Below are positions 1 through 6,482 of a DNA stretch of 14,668 nt, one piece after another (position 1 is the stretch's first letter; each line of letters opens with the position of its first letter). The notes under the pieces were generated by a model. It was not told where the DNA came from and ran no database searches. It worked only from the letters and a program-made list of their open reading frames with translations. The position numbers and the translations under genes were made by a program. The stretch spans positions 1-14,668 of the forward strand of contig JADJRJ010000016.1 of assembly GCA_016712265.1 (NCBI GenBank), given 5' to 3'. Origin of the DNA: Gemmatimonadota bacterium (GTDB taxonomy: Bacteria; Gemmatimonadota; Gemmatimonadetes; Gemmatimonadales; Gemmatimonadaceae).

Positions 1-156
1 TGCCTGGGATGGGACGAGGAGGGGGTGGGCGACGGCGGGATACCCCACGCACAGATTTGGGAGGGGTTGCACACGGGCTGTGGTGGTGTTACGTTTGGTG
101 ACAGTGGTGACTGGGCTCGGGGTACGAATCCTGTGTTTCCCGGGTGGGCACGGTAG
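1..156 (+). CDS. possible C-terminal end of an upstream gene (partial)
   Basis: Frame 1 is open from the window edge to a TAG at 154-156 and gives about 51 residues ending in PVFPGWAR. The first half has mostly G/C third positions, as in the real genes downstream; the second half is less convincing. No start is visible because the gene would begin outside the window. The family is not recognised. The stop falls about 10 bases inside the tRNA-like structure at 147-211. The stretch could equally be non-coding, since another frame is also open here. Confidence 0.3.
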   Translation, partial: CLGWDEEGVGDGGIPHAQIWEGLHTGCGGVTFGDSGDWARGTNPVFPGWAR

Positions 157-211
157 CTCAAAGTGGAGCGCGCGTTTTCGCGAGGTGTCGGTTCGAATCC
201 GGCCCGTGCTG
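147..211 (+). tRNA. tRNA-like sequence with a shortened anticodon arm (pseudo-tRNA candidate)
   Basis: A 7-bp acceptor stem pairs 147-153 with 204-210 (one G-T pair at the end). TA follows at positions 8-9. A D arm pairs GCTC (156-159) with GAGC (166-169). A T arm pairs 187-191 with 199-203 around the canonical loop TTCGAAT (192-198). Only 17 bases separate the D and T stems, where about 22 are usual. They form a 4-bp hairpin with a TTTT loop (171-182) rather than a five-pair, seven-base-loop anticodon arm. No anticodon can be assigned and no CCA is encoded. It may be a decayed tRNA, a tRNA-derived structure, or a tRNA damaged by a sequence error. Confidence 0.5.
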
Positions 212-227
212 ATACGAGGGGGAGTGG

Positions 228-413
228 ATGACGCCATTTGTGGGGTTGGACGCGCGGCAGTTGGGGGCATTGTGGAATGCGTTCCAGTGGTGTCAGGAGC
301 ATTGTGTGATTGACGATGCCGAGGTGGAGGGTCAGGGGGTGGAGTATTACAACCTATCGCGGTTGGGGACTGGCCGGGTGGTGATGCGGCTCAAGCGGGA
401 GGGGGAGGAGTAG
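228..413 (+). CDS. small hypothetical protein, 61 aa
   Basis: The protein is unrecognised. The ATG at 228 has a purine-rich ribosome binding site, GAGGGGGAG, at 216-224. The product is acidic to neutral, has no membrane segment, and contains the cysteine pair CQEHC around residues 22-26. The stop (411-413) lies one base before the ATG of the next gene, which suggests translational coupling. The next protein has a loosely similar block (CDEHC followed by an aspartate and EV.G), so the two may be diverged duplicates. Its position just upstream of terL is where small terminase or accessory early-late genes often lie, but nothing in the sequence assigns it such a role. Confidence 0.6.
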   Translation: MTPFVGLDARQLGALWNAFQWCQEHCVIDDAEVEGQGVEYYNLSRLGTGRVVMRLKREGEE

Positions 414-414
414 A

Positions 415-618
415 ATGTCGGAGGAAGACGCGCTGCGCACGGCGGTGATGCACACGTCGGTATACTGGGATTCTGTGCTTGCCGGCTGTGATGAGCATTG
501 CCTGATGGACGTTGAAGTGGGGGGCTACCGACTTGGTGGGCCGGGCGTGGTGGCCCTCTACGTTCACCTGATGGAGTGTGTGAATGGGGAAGGGATCGAG
601 GCCGAGGCCGGTGGGTGA
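415..618 (+). CDS. small hypothetical protein, 67 aa
   Basis: The ATG at 415 follows the strong site GGAGGAG (404-410) with a 4-base gap, one base after the preceding stop, so the two genes are probably cotranslated. The protein is acidic, with a CDEHC block near residues 25-29 resembling the CQEHC block of its upstream neighbour. No family is recognised. Its last 35 bases overlap an ATG at 584 in another frame with its own GGAG site, which could be the true start of the next gene. A terminase small subunit is possible from position only. Confidence 0.6.
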   Translation: MSEEDALRTAVMHTSVYWDSVLAGCDEHCLMDVEVGGYRLGGPGVVALYVHLMECVNGEGIEAEAGG

Positions 619-653
619 TCCTGGCCAGTGGCGGACCAACTGGGAGGCGATCT

Positions 654-890
654 TTGAGCGGAAGGACGGTGGTGGCGGGGATCGACACGACGCGGGCGGT
701 GGCTCGGGCACGGGCGCATTACGAGGCGCTGGCGGCGACGGCGGAGCCGGCGGAGTGGGAGGGGATCGCCCGGAAGGGGCGGAATCTGGTGGCCTGCCTG
801 TCCTGTGGGACGCTTGGGATGCGTTCCGGGAGCGGCGTGGACGAGAACTGGCGGCGCGCGGTCGCGTACTGGGATAGGGCGGACGGATGA
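654..890 (+). CDS. hypothetical protein upstream of terL (about 78 aa, start uncertain, possibly frameshifted)
   Basis: This frame has the strong G/C third-position bias of a real gene from about 669 to its TGA at 888-890, which overlaps the terL start as ATGA. A TTG at 654 with GGGAGG (642-647) is a reasonable start; GTG at 669 or 672 are alternatives. The product is alanine- and arginine-rich and helical (TTRAVARARAHYEALAATAE), with a CLSC pair further on. Upstream, a different frame beginning at ATG 584 (site GGAG at 573-576) reads convincingly through PGQWRTNWEAIFERK before decaying. A +1 shift near 660-672 would join the two into about 101 residues. A terminase small subunit would be expected here, but no small-subunit signature is visible. 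Confidence 0.5.
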   Translation: MSGRTVVAGIDTTRAVARARAHYEALAATAEPAEWEGIARKGRNLVACLSCGTLGMRSGSGVDENWRRAVAYWDRADG

Positions 891-3097
891 GCGGTCGCAC
901 GATCTTGGAGGAGCGGCCGCACGACGGACCACAGAGCGCGTTTCTGGCCAGTCCGGTGTTCGAGGGGGGCTACGGCGGGGCGTTGGCGGCGGGCAAGAGT
1001 TGGGCGATCACGCGGGGCGGGCTGCGCTACATGACCAACGGGAACGCCCGGGCGATCATCATGCGCCGGACCTTTCCCGAGTTGCGCGACCTGATGGACA
1101 AGGCGCACCAGATCATGCCCTTGCTGGGGCTGACGTGGTATGCGAGCGAGAAGCGGTGGGTGCACAGCAACGGGTTCCGGCTGGAGTTCGGGTACTGTAT
1201 TGGCGGGGCCACCGAGGTGGTGATGGGTGACGGGTCACACCGTAGGATGGACGAGATACGGATTGGTGATTACGTCCAGACACTAGAGGGCCAGCGCCGC
1301 GTGACCGATCACTGGTCCGTCGGGTGGCGCGAAGCGGTGGATGTGACGGTGGAATCGGTGCGATCAACGATCAGCCAGCATCATCCGGTTTTGACGGGAG
1401 ATGGCCAGTGGAAGACGCCCTCTGAGATTGAAGTAGGTGGCGAAATCGTGCGTACAGAAGGGTCACGGAACACCCAAGCAACTGGACTGCCGCCCGGATG
1501 GTTCGCCCGGCTAGCGCAATATGTACCTGATCGTCGGTTAGTGGCTTCATCGGAGTGCGGTAGCGAATCGCAGAGTGGCGACGACAGTGCTCCGATGTCG
1601 AAAGTACTTCCAAGTTCTCCGGTCGGTTGTCCCACGGAATTTCGTTGCGGTGATGTACCTGTTCGCCGGGAAGTAGAAGGCGGCCCAGAGAGCACTCGGC
1701 AACCAGACGATGCTGGTAAACGTGACCAGACCGGGCAGACCCCGGATGATCTGGAGAGTATTCGAGGACGTACCCCGTGGGGAGGCGCTTGGTACTACCA
1801 CCCCTACACGAAGGATCGCCGTCCCGTGATCGTGGACGTCCGCTCTTGCTTGGCTGAAATGCGCCCAGTGGGTGCAAAGGCATTATGGGATATGACGGTT
1901 GAGGGTGCTAATCATTATATCCTAAAATCTGGAATTGTCAACCGGAACTGTGAGTCGTTTGCGGACGTGCAGCAGTACATCGGGCAGGAGTTCACCTACA
2001 TCGGGTTCGACCAGCTGGAGCAGTTGCCGGAGGAGCGGATTTGGACGACGTTGATGTCCCGGTTACGCACCACGGACGCTTCGATCCCGCTGATGGCGCG
2101 GGCGACGTTCAATCCCGGCGGTCCGGGCCACGGGTGGGTGAAGCGGCGGTTCATTGTGCCGTGTCCACCGGACGGGACGCCGATCTTTGACGAGTACGGG
2201 AACACGCGGGCGTTCTTCCAGGCGACGATCTACGACAACCCGACGCTCCTCAAGAACGATCCGCGCTACTTGCAGTACCTGAAGTCATTGCCGGAGACCC
2301 AGCGCCGGCAGATGTTGAACGGCGAGTGGGATGCGGGCGAGGGGATCGCGTTCCCGGGGCTGACCGATCGGTCCCATCTGGTGATGGGGCAGACGGTGGT
2401 GGACCGGAGCTGGAACCTGTTCGGCGCGTTCGACTGGGGGTATGGCCACAAGTGGGCGTTCGGGCTGTTTGCCGTCCTTCCCGGTGGGCGGATTCGGGTG
2501 GTGGACTCGGTGATGGGGAGGCGGCATACCCCGGACATGATCGTGGAGCGGGTGCGTGAGCTGCTCAAGCTCCACGGGCTGAGCTTTCAGGATTTGCAGT
2601 ACACAGTGGCGGGCTCGGACGTGAAGATTCGGGAGGAGTCCCGGGGCAACTACGGCCCGAGCGTGCTGGAGCAGTTCATGATGGACGGCTGGATGCTGAC
2701 CAACGCGGACAACTCCCGGGTGGCCGGCTACCAGAATGCGCTGTTGTACGTGGACCGGAAGCGGGTCGAGTTCGCCGACACGGCTGGGAATCAGGTGGGG
2801 CTGCGCCAGCTGATGGACATGGCGACCGACCCGGACTTCCCGAACGACGTGTTGAAGGTGGACGTGGACCCGGAAACGGGCGAAGGTGGCGACGACTGGT
2901 ACGATATGTTCCGCTACGGGCTGATGTCGCGGCCGGTGGCACGGGCGCTCCCGGGCGGGGGCGCCAACAAACTACCTGACCGTCACTTGCCGTGGGACCA
3001 GCGGGCGGAGCGAGCATCAACGAAGACGTTTGCGCTTCCAGCCGTCGCGCTCCCCGGTAAGGGCGGGCCAGGATCTACCTCAGGGGAGGTCGTGTGA
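887..3097 (+). CDS. terL: phage terminase large subunit with an in-frame intein
   Basis: This is the ATPase-nuclease motor that packages DNA into the prohead through the portal. The precursor is 736 aa; removing the 251-residue intein (104-354) leaves about 485 aa, a usual TerL length. Walker A is GALAAGKS at residues 31-38. After splicing, the FGYCESF junction leads to the Walker B strand YIGFDQLEQ with D375. The residue after that Asp is Gln rather than the usual Glu. The coupling-type motif NPGGPGHGWVKRRF follows. The RNase H-like nuclease is marked by FDWGYGH (D516), GSDVK (D578) and DDWYDMFRYGLM (D669, D670, D673). The start overlaps the previous stop (ATGA) and the stop overlaps the groES start (GTGA), so the cluster is probably cotranscribed. 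Family assignment is secure. Confidence 0.95.
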   Translation: MSGRTILEERPHDGPQSAFLASPVFEGGYGGALAAGKSWAITRGGLRYMTNGNARAIIMRRTFPELRDLMDKAHQIMPLLGLTWYASEKRWVHSNGFRLEFGYCIGGATEVVMGDGSHRRMDEIRIGDYVQTLEGQRRVTDHWSVGWREAVDVTVESVRSTISQHHPVLTGDGQWKTPSEIEVGGEIVRTEGSRNTQATGLPPGWFARLAQYVPDRRLVASSECGSESQSGDDSAPMSKVLPSSPVGCPTEFRCGDVPVRREVEGGPESTRQPDDAGKRDQTGQTPDDLESIRGRTPWGGAWYYHPYTKDRRPVIVDVRSCLAEMRPVGAKALWDMTVEGANHYILKSGIVNRNCESFADVQQYIGQEFTYIGFDQLEQLPEERIWTTLMSRLRTTDASIPLMARATFNPGGPGHGWVKRRFIVPCPPDGTPIFDEYGNTRAFFQATIYDNPTLLKNDPRYLQYLKSLPETQRRQMLNGEWDAGEGIAFPGLTDRSHLVMGQTVVDRSWNLFGAFDWGYGHKWAFGLFAVLPGGRIRVVDSVMGRRHTPDMIVERVRELLKLHGLSFQDLQYTVAGSDVKIREESRGNYGPSVLEQFMMDGWMLTNADNSRVAGYQNALLYVDRKRVEFADTAGNQVGLRQLMDMATDPDFPNDVLKVDVDPETGEGGDDWYDMFRYGLMSRPVARALPGGGANKLPDRHLPWDQRAERASTKTFALPAVALPGKGGPGSTSGEVV
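1371..1883 (-). CDS. HNH homing endonuclease encoded antisense inside the TerL intein
   Basis: The 170-aa reading frame lies wholly within the intein, on the opposite strand. Residues about 37-104 form an HNH domain of the HNH_3 type. GYVLEYSPDHPG leads to GHVYQHRLVAE, LGRLLLPGEQVHH, then DNRPENLEVLS and EHCRRH. H77/H78, N86, N90 and H99 are the expected metal-binding or catalytic positions. Residues about 115-151 resemble a helix-turn-helix (RAAVQLLGCSVTLLYARF), typical of DNA-binding tails on such nucleases. The ATG (1881-1883) lies just before block F and the TGA (1371-1373) just before the block B histidine. A consensus promoter lies upstream on the same strand (1914-1941). No strong Shine-Dalgarno precedes the ATG. 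The enzyme would cut intein-less terL alleles (inference). Domain assignment is strong; expression is unproven. Confidence 0.88.
   Translation of the reverse strand: MPLHPLGAFQPSKSGRPRSRDGDPSCRGGSTKRLPTGYVLEYSPDHPGSARSGHVYQHRLVAECSLGRLLLPGEQVHHRNEIPWDNRPENLEVLSTSEHCRRHSAIRYRTPMKPLTDDQVHIALAGRTIRAAVQLLGCSVTLLYARFRHLLQSQRASSTGHLPSKPDDAG
1914..1941 (-). promoter_or_regulatory. consensus sigma70-type promoter for the antisense HNH gene
   Basis: On the minus strand, TTGACA (plus 1936-1941) and TATAAT (plus 1914-1919) are separated by 16 bases (1920-1935). Both hexamers match the bacterial housekeeping consensus at every base. Transcription would start near 1907, about 24 bases before the HNH ATG. 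The same bases encode the NHYI and IVN residues of intein blocks F and G on the plus strand. By simple counting under equal base use, a 12/12 match with any of five spacings is expected less than once in 100 windows of this size, and more rarely in GC-rich DNA. Confidence 0.75.
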
Positions 3098-3375
3098 ACG
3101 AGTTGCCAGAGACGTTGATCCCGGTCGGGGATCGGATCGTGGTGAAGCCGGAACAGGGCGAGAACAAGTCCAAGGGCGGCATTCTGGTGCCGGAGATGGC
3201 CAAGGAGCGCCCGGTGCGCGGGACCGTGATCGGGCTGGGCACCAGCGTGAACGCGATGGTGTTGCGTGAGGGCGTGATCGTGGTCTACGGCCAGTACTCC
3301 GGCACCGAGGTCGAAGTCGGCGGCGAGAAGCTGCTGGTCCTGCGGGAAGCGGACATCTTCGGGGTCGTGCAGTGA
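3094..3375 (+). CDS. groES: GroES-like co-chaperonin
   Basis: The 93-aa protein reads as a complete GroES. It has the GDRIVVKP strand near the start, then a mobile loop (KSKGGILVPEMAKE, about residues 25-38) whose I-L-V triplet is the GroEL-contacting part. The closing YSGTEVEV and LLVLREADIFGVV strands follow. The GTG start overlaps the terL stop as GTGA and has AGGGGAGG at 3082-3089. No GroEL is present, so it would cap a host chaperonin. Phage co-chaperonins such as T4 gp31 adapt host GroEL to fold the major capsid protein, and a place between terminase and portal suits that role (inference). The region between the loop and the last strands is a little shorter than in bacterial GroES. Confidence 0.93.
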   Translation: MNELPETLIPVGDRIVVKPEQGENKSKGGILVPEMAKERPVRGTVIGLGTSVNAMVLREGVIVVYGQYSGTEVEVGGEKLLVLREADIFGVVQ

Positions 3376-3581
3376 GACGGCTTGCTGGCGGCATCATCGG
3401 GATTGTGCTTCTGGCGTTGGGGTGTCGTGGGGCGGCGCCCGGTTCATGTCGGGCTGGACATGTGTGGGTTGACGCAAGGTTGTCGGCGTCCAATGCCTGT
3501 GTACCGACCCAACGCTACGACGACAGTGTGAACACAGCATTGCGAGCTGCAATCGACTCACTACGGTCGGTGAAGCCATGA
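3372..3581 (+). CDS. small putative lipoprotein or secreted protein, 69 aa
   Basis: The start is GTG, overlapping the groES stop as GTGA. Residues 1-17 form a classic signal sequence: two arginines, then a hydrophobic core (GGIIGIVLLALG) followed by Cys18. The ALG-C site departs from the strict lipobox, which prefers Leu, Val or Ile at -3, so lipidation is plausible but not certain. The remainder is short and polar with two further cysteines (C26, C43) and a helical tail. Small phage lipoproteins include outer-membrane spanins and superinfection-exclusion proteins. No endolysin or inner-membrane spanin is visible nearby, so no such role is assigned. Confidence 0.6.
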   Translation: MRRLAGGIIGIVLLALGCRGAAPGSCRAGHVWVDARLSASNACVPTQRYDDSVNTALRAAIDSLRSVKP

Positions 3582-3898
3582 GTGGCGAGCTGATGGCCCG
3601 GGAAACCCGGCACCCGCATTCGCTGTATGATTTCGTGACACACAAGCGGCTCATGCAGACTGAGATCGCCATGATGGCGGAGTTGCGCGGGCTGTACGAG
3701 CAGGTCGAACAGTTGACCAAGATTCTGGGAGTCTTGGTGGGAGGTGGGTCGGATGGGGAAGTGGTTCAACCGAGCGGCGACGAGCCCAGCGGACGAATTG
3801 CTGGCGATCTACCGCGAGAAGGTGAAGACGCTGGAGGCGGAGAACCGCCGCCTGCAACTGGCGCTGGAGACGGAGAAGCTCCGCATACCGGAGGCTGA
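3578..3898 (+). CDS. small hypothetical protein, 106 aa, 3' half overlaps next gene
   Basis: The ATG overlaps the previous stop as ATGA. Residues 1 to about 52 look like a genuine helical protein with a coiled-coil-like stretch (MAELRGLYEQVEQLTKILGV). From about residue 58 the sequence becomes a Gly, Pro and Glu-rich tail, which is what the opposing codon frame of the next gene would generate. The overlap with the next gene (ATG 3753) is 146 bases, far longer than other overlaps here. Either the tail is truly dual-coded, or a lost stop or frameshift has lengthened the protein. No family is recognised. Confidence 0.55.
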   Translation: MSGELMARETRHPHSLYDFVTHKRLMQTEIAMMAELRGLYEQVEQLTKILGVLVGGGSDGEVVQPSGDEPSGRIAGDLPREGEDAGGGEPPPATGAGDGEAPHTGG

Positions 3899-4073
3899 TG
3901 CGGTTGACGGGGTTGGGCAGTTGCCCGACGAGATCGAAGACGCCATCCGCAGCCGCTTCTCCTATAGCCCGATCGCCTCGGGCCTGACCCGCGCCGCCGT
4001 CCGCGACATGATGCGGACCTCGCGGAACATCGACGCCCTCCAGGTGCTGGACAACCTCGGGGAGCAGGCATGA
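3753..4073 (+). CDS. coiled-coil protein upstream of portal, 106 aa
   Basis: ATG at 3753 is preferred over GTG at 3744 because GGGAGGTGGG (3738-3747) lies at ribosome-binding distance. The N-terminus is basic and aromatic (MGKWFNR). Residues about 14-45 form a strong coiled coil (LLAIYREKVKTLEAENRRLQ). The C-terminal half is helical, with RSRFSYSPIASGLTRAAVRD. Its stop overlaps the portal start as ATGA, so it is probably coupled to portal synthesis. A head-assembly or packaging accessory role is suggested by position only; no family is recognised. Confidence 0.65.
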   Translation: MGKWFNRAATSPADELLAIYREKVKTLEAENRRLQLALETEKLRIPEADAVDGVGQLPDEIEDAIRSRFSYSPIASGLTRAAVRDMMRTSRNIDALQVLDNLGEQA

Positions 4074-6479
4074 CCGCCCCCGCCATTCAGGGTGAGGTCG
4101 AGGCCCCGGTCACCAATCGCGGGGCCGCGCCCGAGACCAGCGGGAAGCCCGCCGCCCCCAAGTACGGCTTCTATCTCGACGAGAAAGACGAGGCGAAGGC
4201 CGCGAGCCGGGCGACCGAGGACTTCGAGCGCAACCAGAAGCATCACCGCTGGCTCGCCGCCGTGTGGAAGCGCAACAAGTGGTGGCGCGAAGGGCGGCGT
4301 TTTGTACAAATCGAGAAGAATCAGGACTTGTCGTCCGTCCGGCTGGTGCAGCCGCTTGGGGGTGGAGAACCTCCCCCCGATGCCCAACCTGACCGACCAG
4401 TTCACGCGCTCCACGATCGCGATCATGATCGCGGACCCGCCCCGCCCGGAGTGCGAGCCGTCCAAGGACGACATCGAGGCCCGGGATTCGGCGCAGGCGT
4501 CCACGCGACTGCTGACACAGGCCGTGAGCGAGTCCGGCCTGAACACGGACGGCGTGTACGAGACGGCGCTGGACGTGGCCGGCACGTATGGCTCCGGGTT
4601 CGTGGAAGTCTGCTACGACCCCAAGGGCGGCGGGCTCCAGCCCATGACGATCGCGGCCCGGGTCGGTGCGATGACCGAGGAGGAAGCGGTCCTGGGCGAC
4701 GGCCCGATGACCCGCAAGTTCGTGATGCCGGACGGCACACTCAGCGACTCCTCGGCCGGCGCCAAGAAGCAGTGGCAGCCTAAGGTCCAGCTCCACGTCC
4801 TGCACGGGAATCAACTGCGGTTCCTGCCCAGGATGTGCCAGGGGATCGAGGACGCGCAGGGGGTGGTGATCATCCGCTACGAGTCGTTCGGCAAGCTGGC
4901 CTCGATGTACGAGCGGGTCCGGTCCATGACGCCGGAAGATCAGTGGGTGATGTGCCAGTGGCACCCCAACGACAAGCACCGCATCATCCCGCCCGACCTG
5001 GAGTACCAGCCGGTGCGCGACCCGGATACGTCCGTGACGCCGCCCGACGACTACCCGGTGGCCACAGTGCGGGTCTACTACCGCTCCCACGAGGCGTACC
5101 CCTATGGGTGCCGGGCGGTGTTCGCGGGCAACAAGTTCCGGCTGGAAGCGAAGCCCTTGATGGCGCAGACCCCGGACGGCAACGGCGGGATGCAGGACCA
5201 GCTGATGTCGCTCCCGGTCGCGCAGTTCCGCTGGCGCCGGCAGGAAGGCAACCCCTACGGCCAGACGGACGTCGAGATCGCCGGGCCGATGGATGAGCAG
5301 CGGGCCGCGATCTTTGTGGGCCGGCAGGAGCGGGCGTGGAAGGCGAATCGCCCCCGCGCGATCATGCCGTTCGGCACCACGATCCAGCCCGAGGAATGGT
5401 CCGACTGGGAGAAGCCGTTGCAGGCACCGCCGGGCGGGAAGCCCGAGTGGTTCCCGCTGGCCCCGGACGACGGCACCTCGGTGGACATGATCGAGCGGCT
5501 CAAGGCCGAGATGATGGAGGTCTTCGGCATCACGCCGATCTCCCTCGGTCAGGTCGCCGGCAGCGTCCGGTCGGCCGAGCAGCAGAAGACCGCGATCGAG
5601 CAGTCCGTGGTGGCCCTCTCGTCCAAGCGCGCCAGCTTCGAGGACGGCTACGAGCGGATGCACCGGCTGATCTTGGAGGCGTACCGGGCCTATTGGGATG
5701 TCCCCATGCTGCTCCAGTACCAGACCGACGACGGCGCCTATCAGGTCGAGTCGCTCCTGCGGGAGGATCTGGGAAATACCTCAGCAGTGAGAGTTCGGCG
5801 CGGCTCGGGCACGATGCTGTCCGCGACCGCCAAGAACGACCTCATCATGCAGCAGGCCCAGATTATGGGGCCGCAGGAAGCTACCCGGTTACTGCGCGAC
5901 AACCTGGCCCCGCTGGTGGGGCTGCGCGACGAGCCCGCGACCAAGCGGATCAAGCGGCAGCTGCATCGGTGGCGCAAGGGGCCGGAGCCTGAGGTGGCGC
6001 AGGCCAAGCCGCAGCCGCAGATCGACCCCGCGACCGGCCAGCCCGCGATCGACCCCATGACCGGGCAGCCGGTGATGGTGGACCCGGTGGCGCAGGCCGC
6101 AGCGGCGGTGTTCGAGCAGCTCCCGGTGGACGACGAGCAGACGGTCGCCGCGCTCCAGCACGCGGAACTGCTGGAAGCGGTGTCCGAGATGGACATGCAC
6201 GCCCATCCGCCCGCATGGAATCAGGCGCTGGTGCAGCGGTACCTGTACGCCCGGCAAGCGGCCGGGATCATGACCGTGATGGAGCAGCAGCAGCAGGCCG
6301 CGCAACAGCAGCAGGCGCAGGCGCAGCAAGCCCAGCAGGAGCAGGAAGGCAAGCGGGCCGAGAAGCAGGAAGACCGCGCCCACGAAGCCAAGGAGCGCGA
6401 AGCCTCTAGCGAGGCCGAGATGCAGCGCGAGCAGATGCGGGCAGCCGCCCGCTCCCAGATGCCCCAAACAGGAGCCTGA
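4070..6479 (+). CDS. portal protein, P22-like (frame broken near 4358-4378)
   Basis: The portal is the dodecameric ring through which TerL pumps DNA and to which the tail attaches. The gene starts in one frame at ATG 4070 and continues in the +1 frame from about 4363. Removing one base from the G5 run at 4358-4362 gives LGVENLPPMPNLTDQF and a continuous product of about 802 aa, near the size of large podovirus portals. The N-terminal part has FERNQKHHRWLAAVWKRNKW. The core has MDEQRAAIFVGRQERAW and FGITPISLGQVAGSVRSAEQ, then a long stem-like helix region. The last 70 residues are a Gln/Ala-rich charged coil starting MEQQQQAAQQQQ. The C6 run at 4373-4378 is a second possible site. An indel is more likely than recoding. 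Family call from motif pattern and position. Confidence 0.85.
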
Positions 6480-6482
6480 CCG

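Larger units (their letters stand above)
1196..1948 (+). mobile_element. intein in TerL (251 aa), splicing blocks A, B, F and G present
   Basis: The intein runs from Cys104 to Asn354 of the precursor, with Cys355 as the first C-extein residue. Block A starts CIGGATEV and continues through the typical IRIGDYV segment. Block B is SQHHPVLT, with His166 in the usual T/S/N-x-x-H position. Block F is WDMTVEGANHYI, and block G ends GIVNRN before Cys. The penultimate residue is Arg, where most inteins have His; splicing is known for some inteins lacking it. The insertion is just before Walker B, a conserved site expected of a homing element. Blocks B and F are separated by about 160 residues of hydrophilic sequence with no recognisable in-frame endonuclease; the opposite strand encodes one. 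By eye the element is about 48-60% GC, against about 68% in sampled flanking TerL sequence, consistent with transfer. Confidence 0.9.

Noticed and set aside
59..142. Possible second tRNA with a GTACGAATCC T-loop-like segment
   Set aside because: The T stem has only about three pairs, the loop departs from consensus, and no convincing anticodon arm could be folded.
80..313. Plus-strand open frame across the tRNA-like region
   Set aside because: Composition is Val/Gly/Arg-rich, there is no ribosome binding site, and it runs through the tRNA-like fold and the start of a better-supported gene.
1381..1801. Two other minus-strand frames within the intein (1381-1695 and 1547-1801)
   Set aside because: They overlap the HNH frame in other phases and have no recognisable domain. 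Only the 1371-1883 frame has family motifs.
1196..1948. Group I intron instead of an intein
   Set aside because: The reading frame is continuous, and blocks A, B, F and G with the terminal Asn and following Cys are present. A group I intron would not need to keep the frame open.
4110..5663. Long minus-strand open frame (517 codons)
   Set aside because: It lies opposite the portal gene, has no recognisable domain, and is the usual mirror of GC-rich codon bias. Unlike the HNH frame it shows no motif or promoter.
6281..6350. CAG-rich repeat at the portal 3' end
   Set aside because: It encodes the Gln/Ala coiled-coil tail common in large portal proteins; it is not a separate repeat element.
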